From Nocardia xishanensis NBRC 101358 (GTDB lineage: Bacteria > Actinomycetota > Actinomycetes > Mycobacteriales > Mycobacteriaceae): a stretch of 64,000 nucleotides of DNA. The DNA is taken from assembly GCF_001613365.1 (NCBI RefSeq), contig NZ_BDCF01000002.1, forward strand, positions 434,001 through 498,000, written 5' to 3'. A program made the position numbers and the translations under genes. This document shows positions 9,114 through 15,727 of this stretch, piece after piece (the first letter of the stretch is position 1; each line of letters starts with the position of its first letter). A model generated the notes under the pieces. It was given only the letters and a program-made list of their open reading frames with translations, searched no databases and had not been told where the DNA came from.

Positions 9114-9158
9114 GATTGGTATTACAAACTAAATCCAGTTTGGTTGGTAATACAAACC
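9114..9158. promoter_or_regulatory. two MarR-type operators in a divergent promoter
   Basis: Two imperfect palindromes share the core TT(G/T)GTA(A/T)TAC(A/C)AA. One is at 9114-9130 (GATTGGTATTACAAACT) and one at 9142-9158 (GGTTGGTAATACAAACC). Their centres are 28 bp apart, on nearly the same helix face. They fill the 82-bp gap between the dehydrogenase and marR starts. Binding by the adjacent MarR protein is inference from position and symmetry. Confidence 0.75.
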
Positions 9159-9178
9159 ATGTCAAGTAGGATCCCGGC

Positions 9179-9628
9179 ATGGGATCTGATGACGCGCTCG
9201 AGGAGGCTCTCGTCCGGACGTCGTTCCGGATGATGGCCGTGCTCACCCGCATCGGTTCGGAGCACGATCTATCCCTCACCCAACTGCGGCTGCTCGGCCT
9301 GCTGCGCGACCGCCGACCGCGCATGACCGATCTGGCGGCGTTCCTGGGGCTGGACAAGTCCACGATGTCCGGCCTCGTCGAACGAGCAGAGCGCCGAGGC
9401 CTCGTGGCACGAGGCAAGTCGCCGCAGGATCGCCGGGTGGTCGACGTGTTCATCACTCCGATGGGCAGCGAACTCGCGCAACGGATTCAGGAGGAGATCC
9501 ACGCGGCCCTCGCGCCCTATACCGACCGCCTAGCTGCGGACGACCGCCTGGTGCTCACACAACTACTCAACCTCCTCTCGGGAACGGCAACGGTGAACGA
9601 CGGGAAAGAAGGGTCGACGAACCAGTGA
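9179..9628 (+). CDS. MarR-family regulator
   Basis: A 149-aa protein with the MarR winged helix: LSLTQLRLLGLL, DLAAFLGLDKSTMSGLVERA as the recognition region and a wing ending in DRRVVDVFITPMG. ATG 9179 has no Shine-Dalgarno sequence, but a -10-like TAGGAT ends exactly six bases upstream, which suggests a leaderless transcript. It is divergent from the quinone-reductase-like gene across two operators. MarR proteins of this arrangement usually repress both promoters and are released by phenolic or oxidising ligands; the ligand here is unknown. Confidence 0.9.
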   Translation: MGSDDALEEALVRTSFRMMAVLTRIGSEHDLSLTQLRLLGLLRDRRPRMTDLAAFLGLDKSTMSGLVERAERRGLVARGKSPQDRRVVDVFITPMGSELAQRIQEEIHAALAPYTDRLAADDRLVLTQLLNLLSGTATVNDGKEGSTNQ

Positions 9629-9722
9629 GGGCAGGCACAAGGCCGCCCCCACCGACTTCTAGAACACGACCCGGTACGAAAGCCCGCACAGCGACGGCTC
9701 CCGACAACACTCCCGCGATCCT

Positions 9723-10190
9723 TCAGGGCTCCAGGTCGACCACGCCTTTGCCGCTCGCGATGTCGAGCGGCACCGACACCTGGTCGTGCGCGATCAACCA
9801 GGTTTCGTCGATCTTCCGCATGCCGTACGTGACCCGGACCCACATACCGCTGGTTGTGGCCCCGTTCTTCAGCGTGCCGCTGAGACGGGCGAAGGCGTGC
9901 CCGAATGCCACATCGTCGCCCACGGTGAACGTCAAATCGCGAACCTCATAGGTCACAGTCTCGAAGAACATGAAGACTTTCGACCAGTTCTCGAGTTTCG
10001 CCGCTATCCCGACATGCTGGAGCGGCGGCTCGACATCGAAGGACACGACGTCGGTCGTGTACAGCTGCTCGAGGGCTTCGAGATCCTTGGCTCGCAGTCC
10101 TTCGACCGCCTTGTCGATCGTTCGGCGAATCTCGGCTTCATCCCCCTCCGTGCCGTCGGCGTGTGACTGGAAATCGTTGGAAATCGTCAT
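9723..10190 (-). CDS. SnoaL-like/DUF4440-type protein
   Basis: A 155-aa protein from ATG 10190 with a strong GAGGAG site. The sequence follows the NTF2-fold pattern of SnoaL/SgcJ/DUF4440 proteins: IRRTIDKAVEGLRAKDLEAL, YTTDVVSFDVEPPL, a central VTYEVRDLTFTVGDDVAFG and WVRVTYGMRKIDETWLIAHDQ. An upstream in-frame ATG (10229) would overlap the preceding gene and lacks a site. It starts 10 bases after the FMN reductase stop, so the two are co-transcribed. It is probably a small-molecule binding or isomerase-like protein; the substrate is unknown. Confidence 0.8.
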   Translation of the reverse strand: MTISNDFQSHADGTEGDEAEIRRTIDKAVEGLRAKDLEALEQLYTTDVVSFDVEPPLQHVGIAAKLENWSKVFMFFETVTYEVRDLTFTVGDDVAFGHAFARLSGTLKNGATTSGMWVRVTYGMRKIDETWLIAHDQVSVPLDIASGKGVVDLEP

Positions 10191-10200
10191 GACCGGCTCC

Positions 10201-10785
10201 TCAGGAATCGACGAGAGTGGTTTCGGCACCGGCCCGCAGCGGCGCGAGCGCGGCGCTCCAGGCGATGAGCTGATCCAGCGTCTTGTTCAGGGCGGCCATA
10301 TGGTGGTCGCGCGGTGTGAAGGTCGTGTAGTTCTCGAAATCGGTGAGCACCGAGATCGCGACCTGATGGCCCACGTCGGCCATGCCCAGCGTGCCGCAGA
10401 CCGTGCGCAGCTGCACCACCGCGCGGGCGCCGCCGTTCACGCCGTAAGAGACGAATCCGACCGCCTTGTCGGTCCATTCCGCGCAGAGATGGTCGATAGC
10501 GTTTTTCAGCACTCCGGGAACACCGCCGTTGTACTCCGGTGTCACCACCACGAAGCCGTCGAACGGGGCGATCCGCTCGGCCCAGGCGCGGGTATGCGTA
10601 TTGACCGACGGGCCGAACATCGGCGCCATCGGCTCGTCCAGATGCGGTAGCGGGTGGTCGCGCAGATCGATCAGTTCGAACTCGGCGTCGCCGCGCTGCG
10701 ATGCCGTGTCCACGACCCACCGGGCGACCTGCGAGCCGTTGCGGTTGGGTCGGGTACTGCCGAGGATGACGGCGATTCTGGTCAT
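10201..10785 (-). CDS. NADPH-dependent FMN reductase family protein
   Basis: A 194-aa flavodoxin-like protein. The phosphate-binding loop is ILGSTRPNRNGSQVARWV at the N-terminus, followed by FVVVTPEYNGGVPGVLKNAID, the conserved flavin-contact motif of the NADPH-dependent FMN/azoreductase family. The length matches the family. It is first gene of a two-gene operon with the SnoaL-like gene. Family members reduce FMN, quinones or azo dyes with NAD(P)H in the cytosol; the physiological substrate cannot be read here. Confidence 0.9.
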   Translation of the reverse strand: MTRIAVILGSTRPNRNGSQVARWVVDTASQRGDAEFELIDLRDHPLPHLDEPMAPMFGPSVNTHTRAWAERIAPFDGFVVVTPEYNGGVPGVLKNAIDHLCAEWTDKAVGFVSYGVNGGARAVVQLRTVCGTLGMADVGHQVAISVLTDFENYTTFTPRDHHMAALNKTLDQLIAWSAALAPLRAGAETTLVDS

Positions 10786-11040
10786 ATTCCGAACTCCTGC
10801 TGTGCTGACAGTCTTACGACCTTCCGACGACGTAGCCGTCCGGAATGTCAGGCCGCCTCACGCCAGCGGCCGCGGTGTCGACCTGAGTGGGCACGGCACC
10901 AGCGGATGAGGTCCATCACTCCCCCACATCCTCGGCCGCCGCCGGCGGTCGGTGCGTCCAATTCACGGCTGGTTCGTCTTAGGAAGCGGACTCCCATCCA
11001 CCCGGATGTGAGCACACCTTCTTGCGAGAGGAACCCCGCG

Positions 11041-11094
11041 ATGACGATCCACCTGTTCGACCACGTTCCTGACCACGTCGGGGGTGTGCGATGA
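11041..11094 (+). CDS. 17-codon leader ORF upstream of the ABC exporter
   Basis: ATG 11041 is preceded by GAGAGGAA at a good distance and opens a 17-residue peptide (MTIHLFDHVPDHVGGVR). Its TGA overlaps the ATG of the exporter ATPase gene (ATGA at 11091-11094). It therefore has its own initiation signals and is positioned to couple translation into the exporter. It may be a regulatory leader, or may only supply the ribosome to a start that has no site of its own. Confidence 0.5.
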   Translation: MTIHLFDHVPDHVGGVR

Positions 11095-12017
11095 CCGCCC
11101 CGGCCGTTGTCGTCGAGGATCTGCACGTCGCCTACGGCAAAACGTGGGCCCTGGACGGTATCGATCTGGAGGTCGCCGCTGGGACGACGTTCGGGGTGCT
11201 CGGCCACAACGGTGCGGGCAAGACCACCCTGATCCGTGCCCTCACCACCCTGGTGCGGCCGACCATCGGCCGGGTGGAGATCGGTGGCCTCGATGTGGTC
11301 GCCGACGCCACCGAGGTTCGCCGCCGGATCGGGGTGACCGGTCAATACGCCGGACTCGATGAATTCCTCACCGCCCGTGAGAATTTGGAGCTGATCGGTC
11401 GCCTCGCCGGGCTGCGTCGCACCGCTCGTCCGCGTGCCGACGCGCTGATCGATCGGCTCGGGCTGCACGAGTACGGGACCCGGCGGGTCGGGGAGCTTTC
11501 CGGCGGCTCCCGCCGTCGCGTCGATCTGGCCGCAAGCCTGGTCGGTGACCCGTCGGTGCTGTTCCTCGACGAGCCGACCACCGGTCTGGACCCGATCGCC
11601 CGCGCCGGGCTGTGGGACGTCGTCGACGAGCTCACCACCGCGGGCACCACCGTCGTGCTGACCACCCAGTACCTGGAGGAAGCCGACCGGCTCGCCGACC
11701 ACATCGTGGTCCTGAGCCGTGGGCGGGTCGCCGCGCGCGGCACCCCGGCCGAGCTGAAACGGATCGTCGGCGGCAAGGTCCTGCACGCCACCCTCCCCGT
11801 CCACCAAATCACGGATCTGCCGTTCACCCCGGACAGCGACCGGGTCGACGGCACTCGGGTGCGGGTGTCGGTCACTGTCGACGATGCACGCACCGCGACC
11901 GCACTGGTCGCCGACCTGCACCGCGGTGGCATCGATGTCACCGACCTGGATGTGGCTTCCCCGAGCCTCGATGACGTCTTCACGCACCTCACCCACACCA
12001 CCGGAGCCCACCGATGA
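11091..12017 (+). CDS. DrrA-type ABC exporter ATPase
   Basis: A 308-aa ATP-binding subunit: Walker A GHNGAGKTTL (about residues 36-45), signature LSGGSRRRVDLA, Walker B VLFLDEPTTGLDP and a switch region TTQYLEEADRLADHI. It ends with the C-terminal extension typical of daunorubicin-resistance (DrrA) ATPases, LDVASPSLDDVF. ATGA overlaps link it to the leader ORF and to the permease. It powers export of a hydrophobic compound with the next gene product. The substrate is unknown; no biosynthetic cluster is adjacent. Confidence 0.92.
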   Translation: MTAPAVVVEDLHVAYGKTWALDGIDLEVAAGTTFGVLGHNGAGKTTLIRALTTLVRPTIGRVEIGGLDVVADATEVRRRIGVTGQYAGLDEFLTARENLELIGRLAGLRRTARPRADALIDRLGLHEYGTRRVGELSGGSRRRVDLAASLVGDPSVLFLDEPTTGLDPIARAGLWDVVDELTTAGTTVVLTTQYLEEADRLADHIVVLSRGRVAARGTPAELKRIVGGKVLHATLPVHQITDLPFTPDSDRVDGTRVRVSVTVDDARTATALVADLHRGGIDVTDLDVASPSLDDVFTHLTHTTGAHR

Positions 12018-12823
12018 CCACCATTACGACCGTGTTCGGGCGTTCCCCGATCGGGAACCAGCTCGCCGCATTGACTGTCCGGAATCTGCGCACCAGCGCC
12101 CGCGTTCCGCAGCTGCTGATGTTCTCGCTGACCATGCCGATGGCGATGCTCGTGCTGTTCAGCCAGGTGTTCCGCAGCGTCGCCGCCGGGCCAGGCTTCC
12201 CGGCAGGGGTCAGCTACATCGACTTCCTCACCCCGGCCATGCTCGCCGTCTCCACGGTGATGGCCGGCACCAACGCCGGAGTCTCCGCCGCGATCGACCA
12301 CACCAACGGCCTGCACGACCGCTTCGCGGCGCTGCCCATGCGAGCGACGTTGCCCGGACTGGCCCGCACGATCAACGAGGCCGTCTTCACCCTCGCCCGA
12401 GCGGCGCTGCTCGGAATCGCCGCGGTACTACTAGGTTTCGACTTCCACGGCAGCGCTGTGGATGCCGTCGCCGCGGTGATGGTTCTGGTGGTGCTGGCGG
12501 GGGCGATGAGCGCCCTGTTCGGGCTGATCGGGGATCGGCTACGCCGCCCGGACGTGGTCCAGTTCGCCGGGATGATGGTGATGATGCCGCTGATGTTCGT
12601 CTCGAGTGCGTTCGCACCGATCGAGACAATGCCCGGCTGGATGCAGGCCATGGCCACGGTGAATCCGGTCGCGCACGCCGCCGACGCCCTGCGCGGGCAC
12701 GTGCTCGGCACCGCCACCGCCGCGGACACCGCCACCGCCCTGATCGCGGCGATCGGATTGTGGGCCGCGGTCATCGCCGTCCCCGTCCTCACCGGCCTGG
12801 TTCGGCCGGCACGCGCTCGCTGA
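12014..12823 (+). CDS. DrrB-type ABC-2 permease
   Basis: A 269-aa membrane protein with about six hydrophobic helices. It has the ABC-2 family pattern: an N-terminal cytoplasmic helix, FLTPAMLAVSTVMAGTNAGV, LHDRFAALPMRATLPGLART and the C-terminal signature FVSSAFAPIETMPGWMQAMA followed by NPVAHAADALRG. It overlaps the ATPase stop by 4 bases. With the upstream ATPase it forms a complete exporter of the daunorubicin-resistance type. A strong terminator follows. Confidence 0.92.
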   Translation: MTTITTVFGRSPIGNQLAALTVRNLRTSARVPQLLMFSLTMPMAMLVLFSQVFRSVAAGPGFPAGVSYIDFLTPAMLAVSTVMAGTNAGVSAAIDHTNGLHDRFAALPMRATLPGLARTINEAVFTLARAALLGIAAVLLGFDFHGSAVDAVAAVMVLVVLAGAMSALFGLIGDRLRRPDVVQFAGMMVMMPLMFVSSAFAPIETMPGWMQAMATVNPVAHAADALRGHVLGTATAADTATALIAAIGLWAAVIAVPVLTGLVRPARAR

Positions 12824-12834
12824 CCGACGACGCA

Positions 12835-12874
12835 CCCGCCCCGTCCTTCAGAGGAGAAGGACAGGGCGGGTTTT
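12835..12874 (+). terminator. intrinsic terminator of the DrrAB-type operon
   Basis: CCCGCC-CGTCCTTC and GAAGGAC-GGGCGGG form a long stem with one bulge around an AGAGGA loop, directly followed by TTTT. It begins 12 bases after the permease stop. Confidence 0.85.
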
Positions 12875-12913
12875 CAGTGCTGTTCACCCGGAACCGGGCA
12901 CTCCGATGGCCTG

Positions 12914-12929
12914 TACCCCCTGAGGGGTA
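12914..12929. promoter_or_regulatory. orphan CsoR-like palindrome
   Basis: TACCCCCTGAGGGGTA has perfect 6-bp arms (TACCCC/GGGGTA) around a 4-base centre. This resembles the G-tract palindromes bound by CsoR/RicR-type copper sensors in actinobacteria. It lies between the exporter terminator and a small minus-strand ORF, and no copper gene follows, so the assignment is tentative. Confidence 0.35.
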
Positions 12930-12985
12930 GAGGCTCATCTGGGGCGCTTTTCAGCGGATACACCCGGTGTGGGCGGCGGCGGCGC

Positions 12986-13078
12986 TCATGCGGCGGCGTC
13001 GAGCAGATGCAGTTCCTCCGCCACGATCAGATCGACCTCTTCCTCGGTCAGATCCGACAACAGATGTGTCGTAAGCAT
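12986..13078 (-). CDS. 30-aa acidic peptide
   Basis: ATG 13078 has a good GAGGTGAG site and opens a 30-residue peptide, with LLSDLTEEEVDLIVAEELHL as its core and AAA at the C-terminus. It is predicted to be one acidic amphipathic helix. Its stop overlaps a second ATG (ATGA) that begins a 12-codon ORF (12951-12989, MSAAAAHTGCIR). It is divergent from the sigma factor gene. It could be a small regulatory or partner-binding peptide, or a leader. No modification enzyme that would mark it as a RiPP precursor lies nearby. Confidence 0.45.
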   Translation of the reverse strand: MLTTHLLSDLTEEEVDLIVAEELHLLDAAA

Positions 13079-13255
13079 CGCTCTCACCTCCTCACCGCGC
13101 TTCGTGATTCGACACCCATACAGACGTGACACCCACGATTTGGACGCAGGATGCGTCCGATCGCGGTCACCGCTCGTCGGTACGGGTGAGGACGAGCCGA
13201 GGCTCGCCACCGCGGCAGCAGGCGAGGATGCTGGAGACGGAGAGGAGCCAGGATC

Positions 13256-13891
13256 ATGAGCGAGACAACGGCCACCACCGCGACCACATCACAGCCGGAA
13301 TACGGCGATCTCGAGCAGCTTTGGCGTCGCTTTTCCAACGACCTGAGGGCCTTCATCGCCCGCCGGGTGTCGCGCCCGGAGGACGCCGACGACATCCTGT
13401 CGATCGTGTTCCTGCGGATGGCCAAGAGCCTGGACAATCTGCGCGACCAGGAACGGCTGCTGGGCTGGATGTATGCCATCACGCGCAACGCGATCACCGA
13501 CTACTACCGATCCGCACCCCATCGCCGCGAACTCCCCGTCGACGCCGTCCCGGACAACCCATCCCCCGGCGAAGCTGAACTCGACACCGACGAGGTCGCG
13601 GAGCGAGAACTCGCCTCGTGCCTGGTGCCGATGCTGTCCGGCCTGCCGGCCGAGCAGGCTGCCGCGGTGAAGATGGTCGACCTCGACGCACGCACGCACG
13701 CCGCTGCTGCCAGCGAGGCGGGTATTTCGGTGTCGGGGATGAAATCCCGCGTCCAACGCGGCCGCGCCGCCCTCCATGCCCGATTGCACGCCTGCTGTCA
13801 GATCAGCCAGGACCGCACCGGCCATGTGCACGACTACCAACCCCGCAGCGGAGAATGCGCCTGCGGAGCCACACCACCAACGGACCAGTAG
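13256..13891 (+). CDS. SigZ-like RNA polymerase sigma-70 factor
   Basis: A 211-aa protein with region 2 (about 20-90: LWRRFSNDLRAFIARRV, DADDILSIVFLRMAKSL, GWMYAITRNAITDYYRS) and region 4 (about 125-180: LSGLPAEQAAAVKMVDLD, ASEAGISVSGMKSRVQRGRA). After region 4 it carries the Cys-containing tail LHARLHACCQISQ and GECACG, as in SigZ-type sigma factors. A GAGAGGAG site precedes ATG 13256. No separate anti-sigma gene follows; the Cys-rich tail may sense thiol-reactive metal, which would fit the arsenic genes downstream. That last step is inference. Confidence 0.88.
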   Translation: MSETTATTATTSQPEYGDLEQLWRRFSNDLRAFIARRVSRPEDADDILSIVFLRMAKSLDNLRDQERLLGWMYAITRNAITDYYRSAPHRRELPVDAVPDNPSPGEAELDTDEVAERELASCLVPMLSGLPAEQAAAVKMVDLDARTHAAAASEAGISVSGMKSRVQRGRAALHARLHACCQISQDRTGHVHDYQPRSGECACGATPPTDQ

Positions 13892-13947
13892 ACCGGCACC
13901 GGCTCCGCAACGGCCACCAGGCGCACGTCACCACGACCGGACAAAGA

Positions 13948-13979
13948 TGCGGTGCGAGCCGCTCGAGGCTCGCACCGCA
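13948..13979. terminator. bidirectional stem-loop between convergent genes
   Basis: TGCGGTGCGAGC at 13948-13959 pairs perfectly with GCTCGCACCGCA at 13968-13979 over an 8-base loop. It lies between the sigma factor gene and the convergent Cys-rich gene and probably ends both transcripts. Confidence 0.7.
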
Positions 13980-13996
13980 CCGTTCCGGATCAGGGG

Positions 13997-14173
13997 CTAC
14001 TGGCAGCCGCATCCACCGCCAGACGTCGCCGCCGGACCGCAGCACGTCGCCCTTTCGCTGTCATCGCAGCACCTGGCCTGCCGTTCGATGCTGCAACACG
14101 CGGTCGCCGCAGGCTGCGGTGGTGCGTCCGGTCGATGTGCCGCCGGGGACGAGAACTCATTCGGGTTGGTCAT
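13997..14173 (-). CDS. Cys-rich metallothionein-like mini-protein
   Basis: A 58-aa protein from ATG 14173 with a GGAG site. The second half is a run of Cys pairs: ATACCSIERQARCCDDSE, RATCCGPAA and a final GGGCGCQ, eight Cys in all. Similar CC-x(7-8)-CC segments occur as small proteins or C-terminal tails of arsenic-related proteins in actinobacteria. Together with the ArsO/ArsR/Acr3 genes next to it, a role in binding As(III) or another soft metal in the cytosol is likely but not shown. Confidence 0.6.
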   Translation of the reverse strand: MTNPNEFSSPAAHRPDAPPQPAATACCSIERQARCCDDSERATCCGPAATSGGGCGCQ

Positions 14174-14500
14174 GGTGACTCCTTGATCCGTGGGGACAGG
14201 CATCAGGACAGACGGAGAAGAACAGGAAAGGACGCACCCGACCGTGGGAGAACCTGTGCAGGCAGTCGCGGCACAGTCGAGTGTTCGACCGAGTACTGCG
14301 AGCGCCGACGCTTACGGAGCCGGCGCGTGGAGGCTCGCGGACTAGCGGCTGGTCCGTTGTGCGATGAGGTGGGGATCGACCTGGTCGCCTTGCACGAGCA
14401 GCGTCACCGGTGAGTTCGGGCAGGGCGGCAGCCAGGCCGCCGCGCAAACCGACGATGCCCTGTGTTGGTGATCAGTTGAGTTCACCGGTCACAACTGATG
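14174..14500. other. 327-bp region without a clear gene
   Basis: The minus strand shows coding-like pieces in two frames, VGLRGGLAAALPELTGD and VTLLVQGDQVDPHLIAQRT followed by a stop near 14344. This suggests a short frameshifted remnant of an unidentified gene. No start codon with a ribosome site and no complete ORF were found. Confidence 0.3.
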
Positions 14501-15721
14501 CTATTTCGGCGCTGGTGTCGGAATGGTGGCGGCGGACAGCACGGCCGCTGCTGCGGCGAGCGCGCCCAGCAGCAGGAAGGCGTTCGGGTAGCCGCCGAGC
14601 GCGCTGGCCAAAGCGGTGGCGGCGAAAGGTGCCAACGCCATGGTGATGGTCAGCGGTGCGGTCAGCAGGCCGGTGAGCTGGCCGTAGTTCGCTGCGCCCC
14701 ATCGGTCGGTGATGGCGGTGGCTTGCAGCAGGGTGAACACTCCGCGCGCCATGCCCGCGGCGATCGCGGCCGCGACCAACGCGGCCGCGGCGGTGAACAA
14801 CCCCAACAGTGCGGTGGTGACAGCGATAGCGCCCACGATCGCGATGGTCCGGGTGCGAACACTGGTGCGGGCGGCGAAGGCCGAGTAGCCGAGGCGGCTG
14901 GCGACTTGTCCGACGCCGCCGAGTCCGAGCGCGATCGCAGCCAGGCCGGTGCCCAGACCGCGTTCGGTCAACAGCGGAACCAACGCGACGATCACGGCGA
15001 ACGAGGCGAATCCGCTGGCACTCAACGCGATCGCCAACGCGATGAACGGGCGACTGCGTGCGATGGGGCCGGGATCGGTCAGGTGCGCGTGTCCGGGTTC
15101 GGCGGTCGGGCGCGGCGGCCAGGGCAGTCGCAGCCCCAACCAGTGACCCGGCACAGTCACCGCGGCGAGCACGACCGCGAGCGCCAGATACGTTGCCCGC
15201 CAATCCATCCAGTCCGACAACGCAGCGGTCAGCGGAGCGAAAACGGTGGATGCCAGCCCTGCGGCCAAGGTCAGCATCATCAAGGCACGCACCCGGTTGG
15301 CGCCGTGCCAGCGGGTGAGCGCGGCGAAGGCCGGTGGATAGAGCACCGCGCCCATCGCGACCCCGGCCAGCAGCCATCCGGTGACGAACCATGCCAGGGA
15401 GGAGGCGGTCGCGATCACGACCAGCGCGGGCACAGCCAGCAGCGATCCGGCGGTCATCACCCCGCGCGGGCCGTGGCGGTCGAGCCAGCGCCCGACCGGG
15501 ATCCCGGTCACCGCGGCGACGAGTTGACCGGCCGAGAACGCGGCGGTCAGCGCGGTCGCCGACCAGCCAGTGCTCGAGGCGATATCCCCGAGCAGGACGG
15601 GGAAGGCGTAGAACAGGATTCCCCAGCTGGTGATCTCGGTCAGGCACAGCACCACCAGCACCCGCCGCAACCCGGAGGCGGTCGCGGCGGGTACCGGCGG
15701 CGCCGAAACGACGTCTACCAC
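14501..15721 (-). CDS. MFS exporter of the arsenic island (copy 1)
   Basis: A 406-aa major facilitator with 12 predicted membrane helices. The A-motif-like loop GRWLDRHGPRG lies between helices 2 and 3, and the central cytoplasmic loop contains RLPWPPRP. It starts 6 bases after the ArsO-like stop, so the two form one operon. A close paralogue of the same length lies at 45.4-46.6 kb, also behind an ArsO-derived frame. Context points to export of an arsenical or other metalloid compound made or modified by the ArsO-like enzyme. The substrate is inference. Confidence 0.88.
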   Translation of the reverse strand: MVDVVSAPPVPAATASGLRRVLVVLCLTEITSWGILFYAFPVLLGDIASSTGWSATALTAAFSAGQLVAAVTGIPVGRWLDRHGPRGVMTAGSLLAVPALVVIATASSLAWFVTGWLLAGVAMGAVLYPPAFAALTRWHGANRVRALMMLTLAAGLASTVFAPLTAALSDWMDWRATYLALAVVLAAVTVPGHWLGLRLPWPPRPTAEPGHAHLTDPGPIARSRPFIALAIALSASGFASFAVIVALVPLLTERGLGTGLAAIALGLGGVGQVASRLGYSAFAARTSVRTRTIAIVGAIAVTTALLGLFTAAAALVAAAIAAGMARGVFTLLQATAITDRWGAANYGQLTGLLTAPLTITMALAPFAATALASALGGYPNAFLLLGALAAAAAVLSAATIPTPAPK

Positions 15722-15727
15722 GGCGGA

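Noticed and set aside
12986..13078. The 30-aa peptide as a lanthipeptide or other RiPP precursor
   Set aside because: No Cys/Ser/Thr-rich core and no modification, protease or transporter genes of a RiPP cluster beside it; the DrrAB-type exporter has its own terminator before it.
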